Program-made: the position numbers and the translations under genes
Source of the DNA: Limonium bicolor
Lineage: Eukaryota; Streptophyta; Magnoliopsida; Caryophyllales; Plumbaginaceae
Assembly: GCA_023374045.1 (NCBI GenBank)
Contig: CM041783.1
Span: forward strand, 98,429,298 to 98,493,297
Reading direction: 5' to 3'
Length of the DNA: 64,000 nucleotides
Notes under the pieces: model-generated
The model's input: only the letters and a program-made list of their open reading frames with translations
The model's database searches: none
What the model was told of the DNA's origin: nothing
Shown here: positions 32,843 to 46,515 of the stretch, piece by piece
How positions within the stretch are numbered: the first letter of the stretch is position 1
Layout: every line of letters starts with the position of its first letter

Positions 32843-35800
32843 TGTAACACACCTACCATTAATACAATGCTTACCGTCCAATCTCCTTACACATCAGATA
32901 CACACAGCGGATACATACTTGCATACAATGGGTGATACAATGCCGTTAGCCACCCACGTGACTAACAAGGCTACTGCTTCTACATACAGCATCGGTCTGA
33001 TGGACCGGAATCCCGAGTACTACAATTCTACAACACATACTCCATTCATCAAACGAATACTACAATGTTCCATTCAATACTTTACTCCTTCGTAAACCTT
33101 ACAATACAAAATACATAACCGAGTCTACTAGGATCCTTATACAATTATATTATCTCTTCCAAGTTCATACATACTCACTAAGAGCCTACATCTACCCATT
33201 CCTCGCAACTACTTACTTTCTAAGTACAAGAGTGTGCCGCCGGTCTCTTACCATGACCACATTCGCTTCGGGTACCGGCACACTAAAAACGTTCCCCCTA
33301 GGGGGTCAGCTTTCGCTGCACATGATAACCGCATACCCACGTACTAGTGGGTACGCCGACCATTTGGTCGAAACATGCAGTTCATTTTCATACAAACATA
33401 CATGCATACATGCTCTTATACACAATACAATAATACTTACGCAAGCATACATACATACACTTCATTACATACAGGGATACAATATAACCATCCAATACAT
33501 ACTTACCTTCTTCCGAATACACATATTCATTACATACACAAGTACAATTCTTGTTAGCTTCATTGGTCCACCCGGGTTAATCGGGTGGATATTACTCTTT
33601 TACTCGTTACTTCATACATACACATACATACTCATACTCATACATACTTACGGATCCATACTTACTTACTCTTACTCTTACTCAAGTTAAGTCGTCGGGA
33701 CCTCTGGCCCTGGGGACTACTCCGTCCCACCTCCGGGATTTACTTGACTCACCAATCCGGGATGCTACCCATTTAAGGGATTTGGGCCGCGGACCAGTTT
33801 AAGAGTCAGGAATTGCAGCCAACCTCTTGTGACTCCGCATCCTTACGCGTGGCCGAAGCTATATCGGACTTCTACTCATTCCGGTATACTCACTTAAGTT
33901 AGGAGTTAGGTAGTTAGGAATTAGCAGAAGTCATTCATACAAGCCACGTACATAATTACTATGCTCAATACCCATTTATACAAAATACAATACAATACTT
34001 AAGTACAATACAAGATTCGAATACAAGTCATCCTCATTCATACATTTCATGAATTATACAAACTAGTGCTCAAGACAATAAATATACAGAACAACATAAG
34101 TCAAGCACAGGTAAGTGCAATATAGTCCGATTCATGCATTTATCTTATTTAGGTGGTCAAATAAGCACACAAATCGGGGTAACCAGATTAGGATACAGGG
34201 CATGAAGAAATCATACCTTTCACCGTTGTACTTGTATCCCAACGTTCCTCCGGTGTTCACAAATCATATCCTATTATATATACATATAGTTGAATGATTA
34301 ATCTATCTATCATTAACTTAACCCGATTACTCTTACGCTTCCTAACTCATACTTACTAAGTCTTCACATTCCTATACTTACATTTTATTTACTTACTTTT
34401 CATTGCTTAACAATGGTGTACTTACATATGTGCACGTATATATAGGTGGGTATACATATACATACATACATATACTAACCATAGTCTTATAGTTTTTTTG
34501 TAAGTTTTGACCCGACCGACCGAACTTGTGACCGATCTTGCAAGTTCGGTCCAAGTCAGTAGGCTACATCGGGTGAAAATTCCAGGGCCGACCGACCTTG
34601 TAAGTCCGGTCCCAAGGTCGGTCCATTCCAGTGAGTTACTTAACAAAAAATTTTAGCCCGACCGACCTTGCAAGTCCGGTCGCAAGGTCGGTCCATTCCA
34701 GTAGCTTACAAGACGGAAAATTTTAGCCCGACCGACCTTGCAAGTCCGGTCGCAAGGTCGGTCCATTCCAGTAGCTTACAAGACGGAAATTTTTCTGGCC
34801 GACCGAACTTGCAAGTCCGGTCGCAAGTTCGGTCCATTCCAGAAGGTTACTGACGGGAGAATTTTTCTGGTCCGACCGAACTTGCAAGTCCGGTCGCAAG
34901 TTCGGTCCATTCCAGAATCATTCCCGTCTTTGTAAATCTGGGCTCGACCGAACTTGCAAGTCCGGTCGCAAGTTCGGTCCGGCCCAGTATTTGCATTTTT
35001 ATTTCTGTTTTCAGTTCTATACTTTACCCATTGTTTCTCCAATCTTCTTACATGTAATCCCACATGTTTAAACACTACCTAGGCCCTTCAAATTGCCTTA
35101 GTTCATCCACCAAATTCTTACTAAATCCATCAATCAACTTACACAATTTCATCACTTCCCTTCCACACTTACAACAGTTTTGCATCCTTCAATGCTACAG
35201 ATTTTTGTTCCAACTTCCAACCTCCAATACTTCCTCTACCAATGTCACTCCTAGCATCCCAAAAACCCTCCTCTTACCAAGCCAATTCATTTCTAAGCAA
35301 TTGTACCATCTATACCCAAGTCCAACATTCATTTACCAAATCTTGCACACTATTTCTTCTTAGTTCCACAATGCAATCTAATACCTCTTTGCTACAACAG
35401 ATTTTGACACTTACTCTCCCCTATATTTTATACACTCTCACCACAAGGTTTCCTCACACATTAACATAAACTCTCACCGTTTATACACAACATCAATATA
35501 CAGCTCCCATACACAATTACCAATTACTAAACACTACTAAAAAATTCCTGCACTCAACAACCCAATACCCAACTAAGTTTCAATACATTTTACATGTCTT
35601 TCAACGGTTTTAAACACTTAGATTCTCCTACACAATATATTTCTACACAATACCATCTTCATTACTCATTTCAAACTTCTACAAATCTGTACATCCATAT
35701 ATATACAAGGCTACACAAAGGTGAGTATCCTTACCTTGTTTCTCCTAATTTCTTTTCTTCTTCTTGCTTCTACTTTTCCTCTTCCACTTCCCACCGGTTT

Positions 35801-36956
35801 AGCACCAAGATTCTACACTACAGCCCACATATACATACACACTTCAATACTAAAAACTAACCCTAACCATTGTTGAGTTTTAATGTAGGTTTTAGGGTTT
35901 AGAAATTTCATTACCTTGCAAGGGTATAAGTCATGCTTGGAATAGTCAAGAACAATATTCCTCACCCTCCAAGAGTGCCAAATCGGCTAGAGTACAAAGG
36001 AGCAAGCAAGAGTTTAGCTCCAATTTCGTTTTGCCCATAAGGCTAGAAAAACAATGAGGTTTCAAGAAGATTTTTACCTCAAAATGACAAGGAGAAGAAG
36101 GTAGTTCTAGTAGTAGTCTTGAAGCTCCAAATGCTCCATACCCATGGAGATGAAAGTTCTTTTTCGGATTTCGAAAAGATAGAAACGTTGCTTTGAGTGA
36201 GGTTTGTGTGTGTTTGTTTACTCCTCCATGGCTGTCGCCTGCTTGGGGAAGAATAAGGGAATCAGAGAAAAGAGAGGGAGTGGGTACGGTGGGGATAGGA
36301 GAGAATGAGAGAGTAGGAGAGAGAGAGGTAAAAGTGAGTGTGTGTGGGGTTACTTTATTATTTGTTTGTTTGTAAATAAGAAGGAGTTAGTGAGTGTGTG
36401 AGAGAGAGGGATAGGGGGCCGGCTGGCACCACACACACACACACAACTTACTTTTTATTTTTAAAAGTGGACACATAAGTTCGGGTTAATTATGTTTCTA
36501 CCCCACAACTTCCCGGTTTTGACAATTTTTACTAATCTCTCGTTTTGTTGATTTTATTGGTTCTAAAGCTTCACTAATATTTATTAATGATTATTTAGCT
36601 GACCAAAATTGTTACGAGTCTATTTGACCCGCTTAAAGTCACGTTTTCTCGGTTACCTCGAAAAACGCGCTTTAAGGTTTTTAGTGATTTAATCCGTTTT
36701 AAGGATCCGTTTTCTTCGGGAGTTGTTCCCATATATTATTTAGGTCTTATTAAACCTTTAGAATCCCTATAATACCCTAACTGAGGTCTCATACCTCCTA
36801 TGGTTATTTAACGCTTATTTAGCATTTTCCGCTTTTTAAGCGTTTCTTTATTTCTTTTGGATTTTTTTTCCTTACCAATATTAATTAGGCGTAATTAGGC
36901 CCTTAAATACGCACTAGATTAATTTTAATCCCTATATTTAAGTTTGGGGTATTTCA
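32843..36956 (-). mobile_element. Solo LTR, family A-like, minus strand
   Basis: It starts TGTAACAC and ends GGGGTATTTCA, with no PBS, PPT or interior. It is flanked by perfect 5-bp duplications GGATT at 32838-32842 and 36957-36961. At 4114 bp it matches the size and landmarks of the family A LTR in reverse: TACTTAC-rich stretch, GC-rich block near 33690-33880, hairpin array 34505-34985, and a pyrimidine-rich promoter region near 36190-36430. A solo LTR arises by recombination between the two LTRs of a full element. Confidence 0.9.
34505..34985 (-). repeat. LTR hairpin array, GACCGACCTTGC type
   Basis: About seven units with a 70-71-bp period. Examples are GACCGACCTTGC at 34660-34671 pairing with 34682-34693, and GACCGAACTTGC at 34801-34812 pairing with GCAAGTTCGGTC at 34823-34834. 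The loop is about 10 nt. The C-to-A change in one arm is matched by G-to-T in the other. Spacers keep CCATTCCAG, the complement of the CTGGAATGG spacers in the 9726 array. Confidence 0.8.
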
Positions 36957-39900
36957 GGATTAGACCTTGTTATACTAATGTACTATAATGTACCACATTA
37001 GAAGGTCTAAATCCAGGATTTCAAAAAAATCGAAAATATGGCACTCATTTGTGAATAGTAATCCAAATAGTGCATTTTTAAGCAAAATTGACTAAGTATA
37101 GTCAATGGTCAAGTATTGACTCATTCTTACCCATATGAGGTCGGCAGCATGGATCAAGGAGGACAGCACATCTCACTTTAATACAAAATATCTAGCTAAT
37201 TTGGTGAATCACCATTTACTATTCCATTTCTTACTTTTCTTTCATTAAAACTCATTTTCTTTCTTTCTCTTTCCTCTTGTCCCATTCCAGCCGAGACATA
37301 GGCAGTTCCAAACCCTCTCAAGCTGTGTTCTTGAGTGTTCAAGGCAAAGCAATCCCATTTGCACCTAAGGTAATGATTTAAGGCTTATTTTAGCTCTTTT
37401 TCTTCATCTCTTCATTACCTACATTTGTAGCTCATGATCTATCACTTTCCATGGCTCATTCTCAGCATTTTAAACCTTGAACAATGTCCATTCTCGACTA
37501 AAGCAAGTTTTGGGACCAAGGTTTCCAAAATTGACATTAAAGTAAAAACATACCTTAAGCATTTCTATTCTCCATCCGGTTTGCTTCTTCTGATTTCTAT
37601 GAGTTTATTCACTCATAATCTTCATATTTACATGTTTATTCAGTTGGTTAACCATTTGGAGCAAGGGTGGCCGAAAATCAAGGAAATATCATTCTTTAAG
37701 GCATTTTGCCAAGGTAAAACCTATTACCATAGCAGCTTGTTGTTGTCTAGCTATTCCCTATGTTTATATGGTGAATTTAACACCATGTGGTGTGTTTAAT
37801 TCAGGCCGAAACCCATTGGATATTACCTAGATTTTTAAGGTGATTTTTGCCTTAAATTACATTAATTGTTCTTTATGGTTAAGCTCATGCTTGGAGTGTA
37901 ACCATATCTTATTTTGGTGTATTAAACATGTGTGAGTGCTGTGGTGATTTTTCCTCCAAGCTGCCGAATGGGTATAAGGGCTTTAAGTACATAAATCAAG
38001 GTATAAACACCTTAAACTTATGATTTTATGATTTCTTAGCATATATAAATTATGTGCCAGAGATTATATTAAATTTTGAGCTATTTATGTGTAATTTTAT
38101 GTTATAAAGCAAAGTTGTAATAAGGCCATGTCATTAGGCCATTTTATTTAAGTTTAAAAGCTTAATTAATTTATTTTATGCACTTACTATTAAGTAAGGG
38201 GGTCAAAGCCGTAATTAATCAAACATTAGAGGGCTATAGGAGAAAATAGCCGAAAATTGGGATTTAAAATGTATTTAAATAAAAATGATAAGATTTTATA
38301 AAGTTTGGGGTGAAATTGCAAATATTGGAAAGTTTGGGGTAATCTATGTAATTACCGAGAAAGTGGGGTCAAAATGATGTTTGGAAGTCAAACATTGACC
38401 AAGCAAAAGACTTTGACCAGATTTGATGATTTATTAATTTAATTATCAAATTATACTAAGTTATGTATTAAAATGTGAAAATTACATAACATATGGGTAT
38501 ATATGATATTACCGAAAGTTTGGGGTATAAAATGGTATTTTATACACCTACGGGTCATTAGGAACTTTTAGGAATTTATTTTGTTAAATTTGGAGTTAAC
38601 TATGGATTATATAAGTATAATAATGATATTTATATCATTGTTACATATGGGTAACATTTGTGGTAGAGAACCGTAAATAATGGAAAGTGAGGTTAGGGAA
38701 ATGATATTTATAACCTTTTGGTATAGTTTGGTAATTTTTGGAGTTATATACAAGGTTTTATTAAGATATATGTATAATATATAGTTTTAATGACATAAGG
38801 AAACTATATATTATAATTCGGGATTTGGTAATTATACAAAGTTAGGTGGAAGGAATTAAATTAAAACAGACCCTAGGGTCTGTTCGGCAATTATAACACT
38901 TTATAACCATAGGTTATATTATATTAAGGTTTAAGGTTATATAAAATAAGGTATATATTATAATTGTGACAATGGAATATAATTTGGGATTGATTTGTAA
39001 AATCTGGAAGTATGGTGGAATTAAAATAAACCGAGTAGGTTATGGTACATTTGGTATTTGATAACAATTTATAACTATAGGTTATAATTGTTTTAATGAC
39101 ATAAATCTCATAATATATGTTATATAATTATAATATAACTTATATTTAATTATGTGGTGGATTTTGTAAATTTTAAGAATATGGGTGCTGTTCGAAATAA
39201 TGAGAATTTTAGAACAAAAATTTTATAATATGGCTTTCAATGTTATAAAGGTTATAACATTTATAATATAAAAAATTCATTAAAAGAGAATGAATATATT
39301 ATAAAGGTTACCATATAATAAATGGACCCATAATACATGTATATAAATAAATATATGTTATGGTGTAGAAAAATATAATATGGTTCAATAACCATATATT
39401 ATCATAATTAAAATGATATAAGATAAAGAGAAAAGAATTACAAACATTAGATATGGAAATTCTAATGTTAAGAGTATACATGGAATAATAAGGATTTATA
39501 TAATTCAAAGTATTTTTACATATGAATTATACTACATTAAACTTGGAAAAACAAACCTTAGGAAAATAAATACTAAGGTAAAAATGTATAATATATGATT
39601 AAGAATTATACATGCAATATAGAAACAACTATATAATATACAAGAGTATATTGAATTACATGCGATAACAAAGTTTAACTTTAAGTATATATATATATAT
39701 AAGAGATGAGACTACACATGTAATATAACGTTTTTCCAAATCCCGAGTTAAACCAAAAACCCGACAAACGTCGTTAGTTAATGACGGGGAATAAACCGGG
39801 AGGGAACGGTACAGGGTGCCGTAGTGTGTTGTCGGTATGAGATGCTGATGCATAGTGTGATGCATATTAATAGATTGGTAGAGGCATCCCGAGGATTACC

Positions 39901-41507
39901 AGAGATTTTAGCTGTTTCATACTCCACGGTCTTATAATCCCGTTGCACGGTATGTTATTTATGTGGCTTGATTGTCTCTGAGGGTTTCCTCAGTTCAGAC
40001 ATTGTGTGAAAATCTGTGTTAAGATTGAATGTCTGCTTGTGTGAATTAATATGCTTGAGTTGTGTATTAATGCTGCTTTATTATTATTACTGTTGAACGA
40101 TAACAGTACCATTCGTATATATGAACATATTATAAAACGAACTAGCGGCAATGATGCTATCTTATATATGTAATATAAGGAACGTAAGTAAACGTTGTAG
40201 TCATTAGGATAATAAGATATATGTATATATATATTATCCGAGACTTATATACGGAGCATTGGCCTCTTTAATGCCGCTCTCGTATCTAACACTGGATCCC
40301 GAGTCGACATACTCAGGATTGGACTAACGACCTTAGTCTGCTGTGTTAGGAAAAATAATAAGACGATGCGATGGTATAGATAAGTTAATCAAGAGGTTGT
40401 GACTCTTACTGTAAATTGTGACCAACTAACGATACTAGGATGCCGTATGGGCATCCTTAAGTATCTGGATAAATTTCCAACGGACTATAGATGGTTCGTC
40501 GGTCGGAGACTCTACCATTGGAGTGGCTACTGCCGTGGGTGACCCGCCATAGGAGATGGGTAACTTAGAGACGCGTCGTTCTAACGAGACGTTGTCATTA
40601 GGCATGACTGAACAATTACGAACGACTATATTAGTTCGTACATTAGGCGAACATTATTTGGGCTTGTATGCCAAAGACGGGATATTATACTTGTTTATAA
40701 TTCTCGTTGTTTCGCCTTGTTGCTCAGTGGTTATGCTTGTGGTTATGTGTTGTATGTTGGTGGATTTGTTGAAACGAGTCATTGTGCTCATATTGTGTGT
40801 TGTGAAATGGTTGATTGAGTCATTGTACTTCTGTCTGAATTGTGAACTGGTTGAGTTGAGTCGCCGTACTCAATTATGAACTATTAAGTGTTTGTTGGAA
40901 TGGAGTCTCTGTACTCATATAAGCGTTTTAACGCTTTCAGTGGTTTACTACGATGCGATGTGTGAAGCCGGGGGCTTGTTTGCTATTTGAGTTTATTGCA
41001 ATATATGTTGTTGCTTTACAGTTTTTATTATAAACTACTTGCATGAAAATGAATTACATGCTCTCGACCAATTAATTGAGGCCGAGGGGGCATGACAGTC
41101 AGGTAGTATACATACTCAGTAGGGGGCATCCATCCCACCAACAACACACATTTTGCAGGTATGCAGCTTCCGGTGTCGACAAAGAGAGGGAGCGAGGGTT
41201 GTTTTTACAGTTGTTGTTAGAATTTATGAATAAATAGCACTGTTGCATCGTTTGATACGGAACTTAGAACGGTATAGGATTGGGATGCTCACTATGAAGT
41301 ATTTATATATTGGTTTGGGAAGGTTAGATCTATCTTTGTTGTCACTGGGAAATTGTTACGTACTTATATATATATATATCAGTAAGCACGTTATTACTCG
41401 TATGGGCGAGTGAGAACGGTGACACCAGTAGTTCAATTGTTAGATTACCGTTGCGATTACAATGTTAAGTAAGACGATTAGGAGCCGATTAGAGTAGGGG
41501 TGTTACA

Positions 41508-42490
41508 TTTATGTAGTGAAAACCAAACAGTAGGGGGGCTGTTCGGAAATGAATAAAAGTGGCTGAAACCTTGGGTTATAGATTAAATAAGGTTAAAAAT
41601 GTAACAAGTATAACATTTAAGGGTGATTTTTTAATTAATGAAAAGTTAATGGTAAGAAAAGTTATTAATGAAATTAAGAGTGGCTGGTGCAATTTAGTAA
41701 AGAATATTATATATTTATAATATAAGGTTGGAAATGAGATAGTGTGACATATATTAAGGCATGAGAGAATATGTTGTAAGAGAGTTAAGTAATATTAACT
41801 ATACCTTATAAACAATCACATGAATTGATGAGATTAAATTAAAGATTTGGAAAGTATAATATAATTAAGTTTAGAAACCTTATGATATAAGGAACACTAC
41901 AATGTATAAAATACATTGAATAGTATTAAGATAAATCTTTAGTAGAAGATTGTGAATAGATAACATGAATAGAATTATAAGGTCCTACACATGGAATGAC
42001 AAAGGGAAGTTGTTATATAAATGAATTTTATAATTCATATGGGATGTTGTGGAGACAAGAATTATGATATAAGGTTGGGAACCTTACAAAGTTAAAATAA
42101 GTAACATGATGTATTTATGACATTACATATAACAACTTATTCAGCTAGGACGATAATCCTAGTAAGTAATACGTAACATTAAAATGTTACAAATTAATAC
42201 ATATCACGTAAATGATCGTATGTCATTATTATAAGTTGGAATCATAATCCACTACGAATTATGTAATTATATGGGAAGAGTGGAAACGATCATTATTTGC
42301 AATCAAGGAGTTAAGGATGTATTATTAAGTAAGAATTCATTATCACATGTAGCTACTACATAAGAATACAAACAGTTAAACAACCTTGAACCACCGTTTA
42401 GTAACCGAGAGAAATTAATAAACATACGGGGTTAAGATGCTGGAGGCATTAGTTCTATATTAATATACCATAGTAGTTATTGTTAGTTGT
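41508..42490. repeat. AT-rich, LTR B-like fragment
   Basis: No gene is visible. The composition and TTATAA/GTTATAAG-rich wording match the AT-rich inner part of the family B LTRs (about 39000-39700 and 46560-47150). It is the flank into which the left element inserted and is probably an older LTR remnant. Confidence 0.4.
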
Positions 42491-45141
42491 TGAAATACCC
42501 CAAACTAATAAAACATGGATTAAATATCTAATCACATTAATTAAGGCCTAAACATGCCTTAAAAGTCAACTGAGAACAATAGTGGTCAACACAAAACAAC
42601 ATATTGCACCCTTTGACTGTTTAGGGTAAATAAATACCCAAATGAACTTCTTAGGACCTAAAACTTTGTCCTAAGCTTATTAACACATAACTAAACATAT
42701 TAAAATTTTGGAAAACACTCCAACACAAAGAACAAGCATTTACATGCTTCAAGGTCAAGAAGGGCAAAAATGTGCTCTAAGAGAACCTTAAAGGTCTAAT
42801 GACCTCTAAATGATATAAAATTGTATACCATGATCAAAATCATGTAAGGAACACAACAAACCGTTCTCAAAGAAAACAGAGCTCAGAAACACCCTGTGAC
42901 TCAAAATGTGCACTACAATTCCTTAAAGCACGTTTTTTGTGTATGAGCTCTAAGATAATGACTTTTTGTCATTTTAAAGACTGGAGTATATCATTTATAT
43001 TATTTATGTGACATGATAGACTATATTTTAAAGTCTAAATCAAAGTTTGAAAATTAAAAATCAAAATGGGCAATTTAGTATGAATAGTAACCCAAATAGT
43101 GCATTTTTAAGCTAAATTGACTAAGTTTGGTCAATGGTCAATTAATTGACCATCCTTACCTATATGAGGTCGGCAGCCAGGGGGCATGGAGGACAGCTCA
43201 TTCTGCATTAAGACTAAATATCTAAGCTAATTGATGACTCATTAGTTACTATTCCATTAAATAAGATAAACTTAACTTATAAGGCAAATTAGCTTACTTT
43301 TCTTCATTTGCCTTCATCCCTGCCGACAGCAGCTCATTCTAACCTCCCTTTGGCTTCTCCAAACCGTGGCTAACTCACCATTTTCATAAGAGAACAACAA
43401 TTGATCTTGGTAAGCTTAATTAGTCATTTTATGCTCATTTTCTTCACAATTCTTACCTCTTTCAATGGAGCAAAGCATCAACCACTTCCATCAATGTTCT
43501 TAGGTTTTTTTGGAGGTTAAATGGAGGGTATATCTCGGCATTAACAAGGGAAGAAGGTGGAGAAAGCTAATTTTGTTCTTAAGGTATAAAAATGTGCTTT
43601 AAGCACATATCTTTTGATTCCCTTCAAATTCGGCTGTGAAACTTTGTTCCTAGCCTTATTATCTTCATCTTAACATACGTATTCAGTTGGTACATCAAGA
43701 GCTTCAAGGTATAGCCAGATCCAAGCCAAAAACACCATTTTAGACACTTTTAAACAAGGTAAAAATTAGCCATCTTCTAATCTGAGTTTATACCAGTTTA
43801 AAGCTTGGTTTTAGTAGCTATTTTGACACCATTTACCTTGTGTAAATTTAGGCCGAAGGGCACTTGTTCTTGCCTCGGTATTCAAAGGTAAATTTTACCT
43901 TGAAATTGACATTAAACACTTCTTATGGTTAGATCTTGCTTGGAGACTAATCATGCCTTAACTGCTGTTTGAAAACATGTAAAAGAAGCTGTGGAAAAAT
44001 AATCCTAAGCTGGCCGAAACCAAACAAGGCCTAAACTAGGCAAAAACAAGGTATAAATCACTTAACCTTCACTTGGTATATTAATATGTAATTATACATA
44101 TGTGTATAATTGTGCCGTGAGTGAAAGGTATTTAAGGTCTTATTTTGACCTTAGGTGATTAAGGAATGGTTTAATAAATTTTATAACTAATTAATAGCAT
44201 AATTGTCAAATTTAAGACATTATGTGGAAAATTGGTAATTATTGAAAATATTGGTGTAAGGCCGGGAGTTTAAGGCTTTTATGGGCATTTATGTGTAATT
44301 TATTTCATAAGCTAATGTTTGTAATAAGGCCATGCACTTTAGGCCATTTTATTTATGCATTTATAAGCTTTTATTTAAGTTTAGGTGATATATAATTATT
44401 ACCGCAAGGAATTGGGGTCTTAGGTGGAATTAAATTAAATTTGGGGGCTATAAAAGGATATAGCCGAAATTTAGAGGTTTAAATGAGTTTATATAAAAAT
44501 TATAAGATTATATAAAGTTTTGGGGTTAAATTGTAATTTCTGAAAAGATATGGGTATAAACCGTATTATTTAGATTGATGGTCAAGGAAATATTAAGGTG
44601 GTCAACCTTGACCATGTGGTAGGTTTTGACTAAATTAAATAAGTTAGATAACTTATTTAAGGTTTTATAATAAGTTTGTATTTAATTGTAACAATTTTAT
44701 AACATATGTGGTATATATGTTATTACCGAAAATAAAGGGTGTAAAATGGTATTATAAACACCTATGGGCTACTAGGAATTTTTAGGAATTATTAGGTTGA
44801 TTTTTGAATTAAAATAAACTATATATGTATAATATATAGTTATATGTCATTATGACACTTTGGAGAAATATATGTGGTGGTATAGCAAATACTGAAAATA
44901 TATGGGTTAGTAAGGGTAATTATAACCCTTTGGTGAAATTTGGTGATTTTTAGAATTATAGAATAGTTATTAAGATATATGTATAATATATAGTTTTAAT
45001 GAATTATTAAACTATATGTTATAAATAGGGCCAAGTGGCAATTATAAAACAGAATAAGGTCTGTTCGGAATTTACAAAATATAACCATAGGTTATACCCT
45101 TTTATAAGTTAAAAGTTATATTATATGATATATATAACATG

Positions 45142-45662
45142 TAGAGGTGATCATTCGGGCGGGCGGGCCGGTTTGGCCGGGCCAAAGGAAAATTTTAGGC
45201 CCGTCGGGCCTATTTTTAAAAACCAAGCCCGGTTTTTTACATGTTCGGGCCGGGCCGGGCTAGGCCCGGTTTTTTCCAGGCTTTGCCGTAGCCCGGCCGG
45301 TTTTTTAATTTTTTATATAAATTAATAAAAAATATTAAATTAATATATTTTTAATATATATTTATATATTATCTATATAACTTATTTAAAATTTATAAAT
45401 ATATATATAATTTTTGTATATATTGTATAAAAATTAAATATGTATATATAATTTTTTTAAAAATAAATAAAAATATAAAATCGGCCGGACCGGGCTTGTC
45501 CACGGGCTCAAAGAATGTGCCGCGGCCGGCCCGGTTTTTTATATCGGACCTGATTTTATGTCCAGGCCCGCCCGGAAGCCCAATCGGGCTCGGGCTCGTC
45601 GGGCTTTTTTACGGGCCGGGTCGGACCGGGCTGCCGGGCCGGACACATTTTGATCAGCTCTA
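45142..45662. mobile_element. hAT-type MITE 1
   Basis: 521 bp with terminal inverted repeats (TAGAGGTGATCA at the left, TGATCAGCTCTA at the right) and a perfect 8-bp target duplication ATAACATG (45134-45141 and 45663-45670). The ends are GC-rich with GGCCCGG-type repeats and the core is AT-rich. There is no transposase, so it is non-autonomous. The 8-bp duplication and TAGAG terminus fit the hAT superfamily. Confidence 0.9.
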
Positions 45663-45918
45663 ATAACATGTTATAAATAATGGGGTGATTTTTGTAAATA
45701 AAGGAAACTATGGTTTATGGAAAAGAATAAGGTTTAATATATATGCCTATGCGGCAATATATAATAGTTTTGTATAAAACTATAGGTTATAAGTTAAGGA
45801 AATAAAAATATCATATCAAATCATATTAGTATATGGTGTAACATTACATAATGTTATGTGGTCAAAATGGAATTTAAATTAAGGGAAATGTTTTCTTTCG
45901 TAATTCACAATATACCCC

Positions 45919-46515
45919 TAGGCCTGTCAAACGGGTTATCCGTTCGGGTTTTGGGTCATTTCTTTTCGGGTCAATATCCGTTCGGGTCATTAAACTTTCG
46001 GGTCATTTCGGGTTCGGGTCATTCGGGTTCGGGTCATTTCGGGTTCGGGTTGTAATAGTGTCAGATAGAATCGGGTTTCGGTTATTTCGGGTCATGGTTA
46101 ATATTTTTTGAAAAAATTATAATATAAATATATACATAATTTCTTAAGAATATACAACATATAGATTACAGAACTTTCAATACAATGCCTATTCTGAATT
46201 TCATTCGGATATACTAAGTTTAAATCAATTTTTTGTCATATTTACTTGGGTCATTCAGGTTTGGGACAATGTATGGTCACCATTATTTCATGTTATTCGA
46301 AATTGGCTAATTTTTAATTACTATTATTTTGGGTCATTTCGGGTTCGGGTCGGTTTCGGGTTATAAATTTTTCGGGTCATTTCGGGTTGGGTCATTTCGG
46401 TTTTACCCAATCGGGTTTCGGGTTTATTATATTTAAATATTTTCGGGTTCAATCGGGTTTCGGGTTCGGATAAAACGGACGGGTTTTCGGGTTGGGTCAA
46501 ATTTTGACAGCTCTA
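45919..46515. mobile_element. hAT-type MITE 2
   Basis: 597 bp with ends TAGGCCTGTCAAA and TTTTGACAGCTCTA and a perfect 8-bp target duplication TATACCCC (45911-45918 and 46516-46523). The interior is rich in TCGGGTCATTTCGGGTTCGG repeats near both ends. No transposase is encoded. Confidence 0.9.

Larger units (their letters stand above)
32485..41507 (+). repeat. Family B 3' LTR split by a solo LTR
   Basis: It begins TGAAATACCCC after the PPT and ends GGGGTGTTACA at 41507. Removing the solo LTR and its duplicated 5 bp leaves about 4.9 kb. The LTR is AT-rich, with long stretches (38100-39700) of ATAT/TTATAA-rich sequence. The last part is comparable to the end of the LTR at 42491-49010. No gene is supported. 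The frame at 40556-40879 has no recognisable motif and lies in LTR sequence. Confidence 0.75.

Noticed and set aside
34505..34985. CRISPR-like regular array
   Set aside because: The repeats are imperfect hairpins inside a plant LTR. The spacers are conserved, not unique, and there are no cas genes.
40556..40879. 107-codon frame in the family B LTR
   Set aside because: No recognisable motif. It is inside LTR sequence, and no open counterpart was found in the LTR at 42491.
45919..46515. Telomere-like GGGTTTCGGGTT runs
   Set aside because: They sit inside a MITE with terminal inverted repeats and a target duplication. The unit is not a telomeric repeat.
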